Origin: Atlantibacter subterraneus
Lineage (GTDB): Bacteria; Pseudomonadota; Gammaproteobacteria; Enterobacterales; Enterobacteriaceae
NCBI RefSeq assembly: GCF_027853245.1
Contig: NZ_JAPTZM010000001.1
Direction: 5' to 3' (one strand)
Length of the DNA: 64,000 nt
Notes under the pieces: generated by a model
Told to the model about the DNA's origin: nothing
Seen by the model: the letters and a program-made list of their open reading frames with translations, nothing else
Database searches by the model: none
In this document: positions 18,501 to 25,419 of the stretch, in pieces
Numbering within the stretch: the first letter of the stretch is position 1
Layout: each line of letters opens with the position of its first letter
Position numbers and translations under genes: made by a program

Positions 18501-19129
18501 CCTACGATATCGGCTTCGGCGGCCTCGACCACGTGCTGAGCCTGACCGAGAACGTCAATATTCTGGTGCTGGATACCCAGTGTTATTCCAATACCGGCGG
18601 CCAGGCGTCGAAAGCCACTCCGCTCGGCGCGGTGACTAAATTTGGCGAGCACGGCAAGCGTAAAGCGCGTAAAGATCTCGGCGTCAGCATGATGATGTAC
18701 GGGCACGTTTATGTGGCGCAGATTTCGCTGGGCGCTCAGCTTAACCAGACGGTGAAAGCGATTCAGGAGGCGGAGGCCTATCCCGGTCCGTCGCTGATTA
18801 TCGCCTACAGCCCCTGCGAGGAGCACGGCTACGATCTGGCGCTCAGCCACGATCAGATGCGTCAGCTTACGGCGACCGGCTTCTGGCCGCTGTACCGCTT
18901 CGACCCGCGCCGCGCCGATGAAGGCAAACTGCCGCTGGCGCTGGATTCTCGTCCGCCATCAGACGCGCTGGCCGAAACGCTGCTCAACGAGCAACGCTTC
19001 CGCAGGCTCAATTCGCAGCAGCCGGAGGTGGCGGAACAGCTGTGGAAAGACGCTACGGCGGATCTGCAAAAACGCTATGATTTCCTGGCGCAAATGGCCG
19101 GTAAAGCCGAGAAAGCCAGCAGCGAGTAA
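15599..19129 (+). CDS. ydbK: Pyruvate:flavodoxin/ferredoxin oxidoreductase YdbK (NifJ family)
   Basis: Single-chain enzyme oxidising pyruvate to acetyl-CoA and CO2 while reducing flavodoxin or ferredoxin; 1176 aa. The N-terminal PITPSSTMAEQAD motif of domain I is present. Two 4Fe-4S clusters are seen at CTQCNHCVAACPH (about residue 690) and CTGCNLCVEVCPAK (about 745), a further cluster cysteine pair in CSGCGETPY (about 820), and the thiamine diphosphate site GDGWAYDIGFGG (about 963). All are intact. It acts in anaerobic metabolism and oxidative-stress redox balance. A strong bidirectional terminator separates it from convergent dbpA. E. coli neighbours ompN and uspF are not here. Confidence 0.95.
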   Translation: MITIDGNGAVASVAFRASEVIAIYPITPSSTMAEQADDWAGNGVTNVWGDVPRVVEMQSEAGAIATVHGALQTGALSTSFTSSQGLLLMIPTLYKLAGQLTPFVLHVAARTVATHALSIFGDHSDVMAVRQTGCAMLCASSVQEAQDFALIAHIATLKSRVPFIHFFDGFRTSHEINKIVPLSNETLLSLLPQEEIDAHRARALNPEHPVIRGTSANPDTWFQSREATNPWYDAVYDHVQQAMDDFAAATGRQYRPFDYYGHPEAERVIVLMGSAIGTCEEVVDELLTRGEKVGVLKVRLFRPFNASQMLDALPQSVRHIAVLDRTKEPGALAEPLYLDVMTSLAEAFSRGERETLPRVIGGRYGLSSKEFGPDCALAVFEELRQAKPKSRFTVGIYDDVTNLSLPLPENTLPSHAKLEALFYGLGSDGSVSATKNNIKIIGNATPWYAQGYFVYDSKKAGGLTVSHLRVSEKPINSAYLVDKADFVGCHQLQFIDKYQMAERLKPGGIFLLNTPYSAEEVWDRLPQDVQAVLNQKQARFYIINAQKIARECQLGARINTVMQMAFFHLTHILPGDSALQQLQGAIAKSYSSKGQELVERNWQALALARESISAVPLQPVNSQSANRPPVVSDAAPDFVKTVTAAMLAGLGDALPVSALPPDGTWPVGTTRWEKRNIAEEIPIWKPELCTQCNHCVAACPHSAIRAKVVSPEDMENAPDALQSLDVKSRDMRGQKYVLQVAPEDCTGCNLCVEVCPAKDRQNPEIKAINMMSRLEHVEEEKANYDFFLDLPEIDRSKLERIDIRTSQLITPLFEYSGACSGCGETPYIKLLTQLYGDRLLIANATGCSSIYGGNLPSTPYTTDANGRGPAWANSLFEDNAEFGLGFRLTVDQHRARVMRLLEQFADKIPAELNAQLRAEATPEVRREQVAQLRQHLAGEASADARQLLTDADALVEKSIWLIGGDGWAYDIGFGGLDHVLSLTENVNILVLDTQCYSNTGGQASKATPLGAVTKFGEHGKRKARKDLGVSMMMYGHVYVAQISLGAQLNQTVKAIQEAEAYPGPSLIIAYSPCEEHGYDLALSHDQMRQLTATGFWPLYRFDPRRADEGKLPLALDSRPPSDALAETLLNEQRFRRLNSQQPEVAEQLWKDATADLQKRYDFLAQMAGKAEKASSE

Positions 19130-19145
19130 GCTGGCGTTATCAACA

Positions 19146-19177
19146 AAAATCCCCGCTTTTTGAGCGGGGATTTTTTT
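19146..19177. terminator. Bidirectional terminator between ydbK and dbpA
   Basis: Eight-base-pair stem TCCCCGCT / AGCGGGGA (19150-19157, 19163-19170), flanked by an A run on the left and seven T on the right, so it can serve both convergent genes. Confidence 0.92.
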
Positions 19178-19189
19178 ATCTGGCGAAAG

Positions 19190-20569
19190 TTACTTCAGCA
19201 GTCGCACTTTACAGGTCTTGCCTTTGATTTTCCCCTGCTGGAGCTGCTTCCAGGCGTGACGGGCTACTGACTGGCGCACCGCCACGTAGGCGTGCATCGG
19301 ATGCATATCGATCTTGCCGATGTCCGCGCCATCCAGCCCCATATCGCCGGTGAGCGCGCCGAGAATATCCCCCGGACGCATTTTGGCTTTTTTCCCGCCG
19401 TCGATGCACAGCGTCGCCATTTCCGCTTCCAGCGGTTTGACATTATTGCCGATGGCCGGCTCGCGCCAGTCCAGCGACAGGCCCAGCATTTCAGAGAGAA
19501 TGGTCGCGCGCTGCGCCTCTTCCGGCGCGCACAGGCTCACCGCCAGCCCGCTCTGCCCGGCACGTGCGGTACGACCAATGCGGTGGACGTGGACTTCCGG
19601 GTCCCAGGAGAGTTCATAGTTGATCACCATCTCCAGCGATTTGATATCCAGCCCGCGCGCCGCAACGTCGGTCGCCACCAGCACCCGGCTGCTGCCGTTG
19701 GCAAAGCGCACCAGCGTCTGATCGCGGTCGCGCTGTTCCATATCGCCATGCAGCGCCAGCGCGCTCTGGCTGTGCTCATTCAGCGCGTCGCACACCTCCT
19801 GACAGTCCTTTTTGGTGTTGCAGAACACCACGCAGGAGGCAGGCTGATGCTTGCTCAGCAGGCTCAACAGCAGCGGGATTTTTTGTCGGCGCGAGGCTTC
19901 ATAAAACTGCTGCTCGACGGCGGGCAGTTCGTCCACGCTGTCGATTTCAATGTGCTCGGCATTGCGCTGAACGCGGCTGCTGATGGCAGCGATGGATTCC
20001 GGCCAGGTGGCAGAAAACAGCAGCGTCTGGCGCTGCGCCGGCGCATGACGGATCACATCATCAATGGCATCGCTAAAGCCCATATCGAGCATGCGATCGG
20101 CTTCATCCAGCACCAGGGTTTTGAGTGCATCCAGCGACACGGTGCCCTTTTCCAGATGATCGAGCAGACGCCCCGGCGTGGCGACGATGATATGCGGAGC
20201 ATGTTGTAATGAATCGCGCTGCGCCCCGAACGGCTGGCCGCCGCACAGCGTCAGCACTTTGATATTCGGCAGATAGCGCGCCAGGCGGCGCAGCTCTTTC
20301 GCCACCTGATCCGCCAGCTCGCGCGTTGGGCACAGCACCAGCGACTGGGTAATAAACTGGCTGGCGTCAATATGCTGGAGCAGGCCCAGCCCAAACGCCG
20401 CCGTCTTGCCGCTGCCGGTTTTGGCCTGGGCGCGCACGTCTTTTCCCGCGAGAATGGCCGGTAACGCCGCCGCCTGGACCGGGGTCATGGTGTGGTAGCC
20501 CAGCTCGTTAAGATTGGCGAGCAGTTCGGCAGGCAAAGCGTTTAAGGTTGAAAAAGCAGTCACGGTCAT
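19190..20569 (-). CDS. dbpA: ATP-dependent RNA helicase DbpA
   Basis: DEAD-box helicase specific for hairpin 92 of 23S rRNA, acting in 50S subunit assembly; 459 aa. Q motif region MTPVQAAALPAIL, Walker A AKTGSGKTAAFGL, PTRELADQV, DEADRMLDMGF, SAT and HRIGRTARAG are all intact. The C-terminal RNA-recognition domain (MRPGDILGALTGDMGLDGADIGKIDM... KGKTCKVRLLK) is what gives specificity. Convergent with ydbK. Confidence 0.95.
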   Translation of the reverse strand: MTVTAFSTLNALPAELLANLNELGYHTMTPVQAAALPAILAGKDVRAQAKTGSGKTAAFGLGLLQHIDASQFITQSLVLCPTRELADQVAKELRRLARYLPNIKVLTLCGGQPFGAQRDSLQHAPHIIVATPGRLLDHLEKGTVSLDALKTLVLDEADRMLDMGFSDAIDDVIRHAPAQRQTLLFSATWPESIAAISSRVQRNAEHIEIDSVDELPAVEQQFYEASRRQKIPLLLSLLSKHQPASCVVFCNTKKDCQEVCDALNEHSQSALALHGDMEQRDRDQTLVRFANGSSRVLVATDVAARGLDIKSLEMVINYELSWDPEVHVHRIGRTARAGQSGLAVSLCAPEEAQRATILSEMLGLSLDWREPAIGNNVKPLEAEMATLCIDGGKKAKMRPGDILGALTGDMGLDGADIGKIDMHPMHAYVAVRQSVARHAWKQLQQGKIKGKTCKVRLLK

Positions 20570-20640
20570 CTCTCTGAATACAAGCGGGCCGCTATGCTAG
20601 CAGATTCACGAGGCGCGGTCATTTCGCCGTCAAAAACAAT

Positions 20641-20661
20641 CAGGCCCGATAATCGGGCCTG
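20641..20661 (-). terminator. Terminator of the 65-aa acidic protein gene
   Basis: Eight-base-pair stem CAGGCCCG / CGGGCCTG (20641-20648, 20654-20661) with loop ATAAT. On the minus strand it is followed by ATTGTTTTTG. It lies 4 bp after the stop of the small gene. Confidence 0.8.
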
Positions 20662-20665
20662 AAGG

Positions 20666-20863
20666 TTATTGCGCTTTAAACGGGTCTTTTTCATCGTCTT
20701 CGCTGTCGTCGCGCTTACGGGGAATTTCCCCCTGCTTATTGGGCGCGTCTTTCACCTGACGCTCATCCTCTTCATAAGCGTTACCCGCATTCGGCGCGAC
20801 CTCGGGTAGCCCTTTGCTTACTTCGCCTTCTTTATTGCGTTGATAATTGTTTTTATCAGACAT
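20666..20863 (-). CDS. Small acidic, probably disordered hypothetical protein (65 aa)
   Basis: I do not recognise a named family. Nearly all residues are polar or charged (MSDKNNYQRNKEGEVSKG... DDSEDDEKDPFKAQ), with no hydrophobic core, cysteine or signal. It would be intrinsically disordered, resembling general-stress or hydrophilin-type small proteins in composition only. The start has a strong ribosome site (GGGAGGA about 7 bp upstream) and it has its own terminator, so it is a real single-gene unit between dbpA and ttcA. Confidence 0.7.
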   Translation of the reverse strand: MSDKNNYQRNKEGEVSKGLPEVAPNAGNAYEEDERQVKDAPNKQGEIPRKRDDSEDDEKDPFKAQ

Positions 20864-20935
20864 CGTTTCCTCCCATCAGCTGTCGTACATTAAGTGTAGA
20901 CGACAGGAGAAAATGAGGTTATTCAGCTGGTTTTC

Positions 20936-21121
20936 GCGCACTTCAGTGCGCAGCCCGGGCCGGGCGATATATTTTGCATACCCCAACCCGTTTAACCTTC
21001 ATTAATAACAAGGGTCGGCGAGCAGAGATAAATCCTGCTGGCAATCGCCGTCGTAATCCGTACCATACACGCCACGCAACGCTATGCGACTGAAGCAACG
21101 GATACGGAGGCACTCCGTATC
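20936..21121 (+). promoter_or_regulatory. ttcA upstream region with two perfect hairpins
   Basis: Hairpin 1 is GCGCAC-TTCA-GTGCGC (20936-20951). Hairpin 2 is GATACGGA-GGCAC-TCCGTATC (21101-21121), which ends 28 bp before the ttcA ATG. Hairpin 2 contains the only GGAGG-like sequence near the start. Neither has a U tract. If both are in the transcript they would form a structured 5' leader. Confidence 0.5.
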
Positions 21122-21149
21122 GTCCCTGAATCAACCGGTCACGCCAACT

Positions 21150-22085
21150 ATGCAAGATAACCAGCAGATTGATAAAAAAACGCAATACAATTTGAACAAA
21201 CTCCAGAAGCGCCTGCGCCGCAACGTCGGCGAAGCCATTGCCGATTTCAATATGATCGAAGACGGCGACCGGATTATGGTTTGCCTGTCGGGCGGCAAAG
21301 ACAGCTACACCATGCTGGAGATTTTGCGCAATCTGCAACAAAGCGCACCGATTAGCTTCAGCCTGGTGGCGGTTAACCTCGACCAGAAACAGCCGGGTTT
21401 CCCGGAGCACGTGCTGCCGGAATATCTGGAAAGCATCGGCGTTGAGTACAAAATCGTCGAAGAAAACACCTACGGGATCGTTAAAGATAAAATCCCGGAA
21501 GGCAAAACCACCTGTTCGCTCTGCTCCCGTCTGCGGCGCGGTATTTTGTACCGCACCGCCACGGAACTGGGTGCCACTAAAATCGCGCTCGGCCATCACC
21601 GTGACGACATCCTGCAAACCCTGTTCCTGAATATGTTCTACGGCGGGAAGATGAAAGGCATGCCGCCGAAGCTGATGAGCGATGACGGCAAACATATCGT
21701 CATCCGTCCGCTGGCCTACTGCCGCGAAAAAGACATCGAGCGCTTTGCCGAAGCGAAAGCGTATCCGATTATTCCGTGCAATCTGTGCGGCTCGCAGCCA
21801 AACCTTCAGCGCCAGGTGATCGCCGATATGCTGCGCGACTGGGATAAACGCTACCCGGGGCGCATTGAGACCATGTTCAGCGCCATGCAAAACGTGGTGC
21901 CGTCGCACCTCAGCGATATCAACCTGTTTGACTTTAAAGCCATCACTCACGGCAGCGACGTGGTGGACGGCGGCGATCTGGCATTTGACCGCGATGAGAT
22001 TCCGATGCAACCGGTGGGCTGGCAGCCGGAAGAGGATGAACAACTGGATATCAGTAACCGACTGGATATCGTCGAAGTGAAATAA
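21150..22085 (+). CDS. ttcA: tRNA 2-thiocytidine(32) synthetase TtcA
   Basis: Iron-sulfur, ATP-dependent enzyme that puts a 2-thio group on cytidine 32 of some tRNAs; 311 aa. The PP-loop SGGKDSYTM is at about residues 47-55, and the three cluster cysteines are in CSLCSRLR (about 120-127) and CNLCGSQ (about 220). I start at ATG 21150 (MQDNQQIDKKTQYNLNK), matching the E. coli N-terminus. The frame is open further upstream, but those extra residues come from the hairpin leader. There is no clear Shine-Dalgarno at 21150. Terminated by the hairpin at 22092. Confidence 0.95.
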   Translation: MQDNQQIDKKTQYNLNKLQKRLRRNVGEAIADFNMIEDGDRIMVCLSGGKDSYTMLEILRNLQQSAPISFSLVAVNLDQKQPGFPEHVLPEYLESIGVEYKIVEENTYGIVKDKIPEGKTTCSLCSRLRRGILYRTATELGATKIALGHHRDDILQTLFLNMFYGGKMKGMPPKLMSDDGKHIVIRPLAYCREKDIERFAEAKAYPIIPCNLCGSQPNLQRQVIADMLRDWDKRYPGRIETMFSAMQNVVPSHLSDINLFDFKAITHGSDVVDGGDLAFDRDEIPMQPVGWQPEEDEQLDISNRLDIVEVK

Positions 22086-22091
22086 GCAAAT

Positions 22092-22118
22092 CGCCCTCTG
22101 TTACGAGGGCGTTTTTTT
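22092..22118 (+). terminator. Terminator of ttcA
   Basis: Stem CGCCCTC / GAGGGCG (22092-22098, 22105-22111), loop TGTTAC, then seven T. It ends where the convergent proline-rich mini-gene stops. Confidence 0.9.
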
Positions 22119-22248
22119 AGCGCTGCGGCGGCGCGGCCAGGATTGGACCCGGATCGGGCGTGGGTTCAGGGATGGGCTGAGGCCGCGGAATCGGGTCCGG
22201 GACCGGAACGGGATCGGTAGGAACCGGGTCGCTCATGGTGTTGATCAT
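22117..22248 (-). CDS. Proline-rich small protein (43 aa)
   Basis: Short minus-strand reading frame. About 18 of 43 residues are proline, in alternating Pro-X pairs (PVPTDPVPVPDPIPRPQPIPEP...), ending ILAAPPQR and stop. A perfect GGAGGT (22258-22253) lies 4 bp ahead of ATG 22248; another ATG at 22251 is too close to it. The alternation suggests a rigid polyproline-like peptide. It resembles in composition a proline-rich small protein reported in E. coli (I recall YnaL), but I cannot confirm orthology. It is convergent with ttcA and downstream of the FnrS terminator. Confidence 0.65.
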   Translation of the reverse strand: MINTMSDPVPTDPVPVPDPIPRPQPIPEPTPDPGPILAAPPQR

Positions 22249-22304
22249 CATTACCTCCGGAAGTGGCTGTACTCCTTAAGCGTAGATGCCTCTTTCCGGC
22301 TGGC

Positions 22305-22428
22305 AAAAAAAAAGCCGACTGATTAGAGTCGGCGTCGTACGAATTAAATTGTGCTATGCAGTAATTCAAAAAAGGAAGTAAGACAATATGGAGCGCAACG
22401 CCCATCGCTTGACGTTGCATTCACCTGC
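22305..22428 (-). ncRNA. fnrS: FnrS, anaerobically induced Hfq-dependent small RNA
   Basis: Read on the minus strand from 22428, the sequence begins GCAGGTGAATGCAACGTCAA and stays almost identical to recalled E. coli FnrS for about 120 nt. It ends in the stem GCCGACT / AGTCGGC (22314-22320, 22327-22333) and a nine-T tail. FnrS represses mRNAs for aerobic functions (for example sodB, maeA, gpmA) when FNR is active. Location next to zntB is as in E. coli. The only visible differences are small changes in the A/T-rich middle and the terminator loop. Confidence 0.95.
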
Positions 22429-22463
22429 AGGAGAGAGTTTGCCCGCAGTAGGCGCTTTTTTTA

Positions 22464-22477
22464 TTGACTTCGCTCAA
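22464..22477 (-). promoter_or_regulatory. FNR-binding site upstream of FnrS
   Basis: TTGAG-CGAA-GTCAA on the minus strand, close to the FNR consensus TTGAT-N4-ATCAA. Its centre is about 42 bp upstream of the inferred FnrS start at 22428, the spacing of a class II FNR-activated promoter. A plausible -10 (CAAACT) lies between. Confidence 0.85.
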
Positions 22478-22523
22478 TAAGAAACGCTTTAAAAGGTTCC
22501 AATATTGTTAAAAATGTGAATTT

Positions 22524-23507
22524 TTACAGCCATTTACTGCGATGCAACCACCAGGTAACACCGCCAATCAGCACCACTAACATCAGGCAAAACAGGCTAA
22601 AACCTAACCGCCAGTCGCCGCCAGGAATACCGCCCAGGTTAACGCCGAACAAACCGGTTAAAAAGGTGCTGGGTAAAAACACCATTGCCATCAGCGACAT
22701 GGTATAGGTCCGGCGCGCCAGCGACTCCTGCATCACCTGGGCGATTTCATCGGCCATGATGGCGGTACGTGAAATACAGGCGTCGATTTCATCCAGCCCT
22801 CGCCCCAGCCGGTCGGCGATATCCTGCATTCTGCGGCGATGATCGTCGGTCATCCACGGCAAACGCTCGCTGGCCAGCCGCGCATACACGTCGCGCTGCG
22901 GTGCCATATAGCGGCGCATCACAATCAGCTGTTTGCGTAATAGCGCCAGAAAACCGCGCGGCGGGATCTGCTGATCCAGCAGATTGTCTTCCAGATCGAT
23001 GATCTTATCGTGCAACTCTTCAATAAATTCGCTGGCGTGATCGGTTAGCGCGTCGCAGATATCCACCAGCCAGCTGCCGCCGTCCGTCGGCCCGGTGCCG
23101 TCGTTGAGATCCTGAACGACGTCGTCCAGCGCCAGCACTTTACGCTGGCGGGTGGAAACAATCAGCCGCTCGTCCATATACAGGCGCATCGCCACCAGCT
23201 GGTCCGGGCGCTCGTCGGTACTGCCGTTAATGCAGCGCAGCGTGATCAGCGTACCGTCACCCATGCGGGTCACGCGCGGGCGAGTGCTTTCCCCTGCCAG
23301 GGCATCGCGCACGGTATTCGGCAGCAGCGGCGTGGTCGCCAGCCATTGCGCACTTTCGGAGTGGGTATAGTTGAGATGCAGCCAGCAAGGATGCTCTTTA
23401 TCAATGGTGTCGTCGTTTTCCAGCGGCTTAACCCCGCCTTTTCCATCCAGTATCCATGCAAATACCGCATCCGGTACATTCAGTTCCGATCCCTTTATCG
23501 CCTGCAC
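22524..23507 (-). CDS. zntB: Zinc transporter ZntB (CorA family)
   Basis: Inner membrane pentameric transporter for Zn(II), 327 aa as in E. coli. A large N-terminal cytoplasmic domain is followed by two C-terminal helices (MSLMAMVFLPSTFLTGLFGVN and the last GFSLFCLMLVVLIGGVTWW). The family signature is GVNLGGIPG between the helices, which is the ZntB version of the CorA GMN motif. It reads away from the diguanylate cyclase gene and towards FnrS. Confidence 0.95.
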   Translation of the reverse strand: MQAIKGSELNVPDAVFAWILDGKGGVKPLENDDTIDKEHPCWLHLNYTHSESAQWLATTPLLPNTVRDALAGESTRPRVTRMGDGTLITLRCINGSTDERPDQLVAMRLYMDERLIVSTRQRKVLALDDVVQDLNDGTGPTDGGSWLVDICDALTDHASEFIEELHDKIIDLEDNLLDQQIPPRGFLALLRKQLIVMRRYMAPQRDVYARLASERLPWMTDDHRRRMQDIADRLGRGLDEIDACISRTAIMADEIAQVMQESLARRTYTMSLMAMVFLPSTFLTGLFGVNLGGIPGGDWRLGFSLFCLMLVVLIGGVTWWLHRSKWL

Positions 23508-23689
23508 GTGAGCCTCCTGAGTTGACCGGGCAATGGTGTCAGTCTAGCCTTCTGCCTCCGGCTGGCAAGAGGCTGCCCGGTGTTGCCATACCGTTTGCTC
23601 ATAACGAAAGCAAACGGTTAACATATGTAATAAAAATCGCCTAATCCAATGAAATAAATTCTTTTATTTTCTTTTACCAGGAGCTTTGA

Positions 23690-24844
23690 GTGACTGATAA
23701 ACAGCCACGCTGCCTCAATTTTGAACTTCACGCCGCAGAAATGCGCCGCCAGGCGATTACCGTCAGCGCAAGCTGGTTTCTGTGGGTAAACATCCTGTTT
23801 TCGCTGTTTATACTGGGGCGTAACTATTTTTCGCCGGAGCATCTGGTCGCCGTGCTGCATCATCCTCTCCATGTGCTGGAAAGCGCAATGGTGCTGGTAC
23901 TCGCCGCCTCGTCCAGCGTGCTGTTTATTTTACGCATGGCACCCGATCGCGAAGCGGTCTGGCTGAGCCAGTTAGCTAAAGGCACGGTGTTATTTTTAAG
24001 CCTGGCCTGGGCTATTTCTTTCTATGTGTTTATCGCCAGCGGCGATATGCGGGTTATTTTTCCGCTGGCAGGGTTGCTGCTGTTCACTGCACTGATTTCG
24101 CTCTATTTCGATGCGCGCGTGCTGCTCACATTTATTGTGCCCATCTGGCTATCGATTCTGGTCAGCGCCTTTGTTTACGACCAAAGCCCCACCGCGCTTA
24201 ATGCGGTACTGTGGCTGCTGCTGGCGGCGCTGCTGGAATCGGGCCGCCGGATGCTCAACAGCTGGTTTCTGCTGGCGCTGCGGCGCGGCCAGGAAAAACG
24301 TGATTTGATTAAGCAACTGGAAACCCTGGCGAGCTACGATCCGCTAACTGGCATTGCCAACCGGCGCAATTTTCAGCAACAACTGGATAACGCCATCCAT
24401 GAAGCCAGCCAGACCGGCGGAGAACTGGCGATGATCATTGTGGACGTCGATCACTTTAAACGCTTCAACGACCATTATGGCCACCAGGCAGGAGATATCT
24501 GCCTGAAAGAAGTGGCGAATCAGCTGAAAAGCGCGGTACGCAAACGGGGCGACAGCGTGGCGCGTCTGGGCGGTGAAGAGTTTGCGATCCTGTTGCCCGG
24601 CGGCGGCAGCGAGGCCGCACACCGGGTGGCGCGTCGGCTGGCATGGCGGCTGGAAAACCTGGCGATTAAACATGCCGCCTCGCCGGTGAGTCAGCACGTT
24701 ACGGTAAGCCAGGGGATTTCCGTCTGGAAACCCGATATGTCAGGGACAGTATTTATCGCTCAGGCCGACGCGGCGCTCTATCAGGCCAAAGAGAGCGGAC
24801 GTAATCGCTGGAATGAATATGATGTTGCGCGCGATAAAGACTAA
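23690..24844 (+). CDS. Membrane diguanylate cyclase (GGDEF domain)
   Basis: 384-aa protein with about six membrane helices in residues 25-190, then a GGDEF domain. Catalytic features: DPLTGIANRRNF, metal-binding Asp in IIVDVDHFKRFNDHYGH, active loop RLGGEEFAILLP, and C-terminal QADAALYQAKESGRNRW. It should make c-di-GMP in response to an unknown membrane signal. No RxxD inhibitory site is seen just before GGEEF. GTG 23690 is the likely start, with AGGAG at 23679-23683. At this spot E. coli has dgcM, a soluble PAS-GGDEF protein, so this is a different cyclase. Its stop overlaps convergent ybiI by 4 bp. Confidence 0.88.
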   Translation: MTDKQPRCLNFELHAAEMRRQAITVSASWFLWVNILFSLFILGRNYFSPEHLVAVLHHPLHVLESAMVLVLAASSSVLFILRMAPDREAVWLSQLAKGTVLFLSLAWAISFYVFIASGDMRVIFPLAGLLLFTALISLYFDARVLLTFIVPIWLSILVSAFVYDQSPTALNAVLWLLLAALLESGRRMLNSWFLLALRRGQEKRDLIKQLETLASYDPLTGIANRRNFQQQLDNAIHEASQTGGELAMIIVDVDHFKRFNDHYGHQAGDICLKEVANQLKSAVRKRGDSVARLGGEEFAILLPGGGSEAAHRVARRLAWRLENLAIKHAASPVSQHVTVSQGISVWKPDMSGTVFIAQADAALYQAKESGRNRWNEYDVARDKD

Positions 24845-25107
24845 CGCAACTGGCTGTCTTTAGAGCCACGGCGGTTGTAACCCGAGAAGCGTTGCTTTTC
24901 CGCATCCGCCTTTTGTTGGCAATTGATGCACAGCCGAACGCCAGGCACCGCTTTTTGGCGGGCTTCAGGAATCGGCTCGCCGCACTCTTCGCAGTGCGTC
25001 AGGCTTTCTCCCGAAGTTAAATCCTGGCGCGCGCGTGAAATCGCGTCTTCAATGGTACTGTCTATCTGTTGTTGAACTGCATCATCATTAGCCCAACCCG
25101 ATGCCAT
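24841..25107 (-). CDS. ybiI: DksA/TraR-type zinc finger protein YbiI
   Basis: 88-aa protein matching E. coli YbiI at both ends (MASGWANDDAVQQQIDSTIEDAI... YNRRGSKDSQLR). It has a four-cysteine zinc finger CEECGEPIPEARQKAVPGVRLCINCQ. ATG 25107 follows GGAGG by 5 bp. Function unclear; related TraR/DksA proteins bind RNA polymerase, but YbiI lacks the long coiled coil. In E. coli the gene is elsewhere on the chromosome, so its place here against a cyclase gene is unusual. Confidence 0.9.
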   Translation of the reverse strand: MASGWANDDAVQQQIDSTIEDAISRARQDLTSGESLTHCEECGEPIPEARQKAVPGVRLCINCQQKADAEKQRFSGYNRRGSKDSQLR

Positions 25108-25419
25108 CACCGCCTCCTCAAGCGTTACGCTTAATAGTCGTGTTTACAGTCGTCAGCTGCCGATCCATTTTCCATACCGCCTCACAGACCAGTAAGTATA
25201 TCGGGTTTCCGGGATTTGCCTTTAAGCATGGGCTGAAAGTATCAGCGCACACCATCCGCCACGCTAAGTAGCTGGCGATGATGTTTCATTCCCGGCATCA
25301 GTTGTTCAGGCAGTGCGATGAGCCTGTCGCCCGCCTCTTCCAGCGCGGAATCCATTGACGGAATAACGGAAAGCATTGGATAATTATATATCGACTATTT
25401 TGTATCATGGTAATGACCG
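25108..25419. other. Intergenic region with a possible gene remnant
   Basis: 312 bases between ybiI and the cupin regulator. A minus-strand open frame of 44 codons (25376-25242, MLSVIPSMDSALEEAGDRLI...) has coding-like codon use but no ribosome site. It may be the 3' end of a lost gene (inference). The last 40 bases before 25420 are A/T-rich (ATTATATATCGACTATTTTGTATC) and probably hold the promoter of the XRE gene. Confidence 0.4.

Noticed and set aside
20943..22043. 366-residue open frame on the minus strand
   Set aside because: Antisense of ttcA, whose catalytic motifs are intact.
22166..22420. 84-codon minus-strand frame across FnrS
   Set aside because: It reads through the FnrS RNA and its terminator; FnrS and the separate proline-rich frame explain this DNA better.
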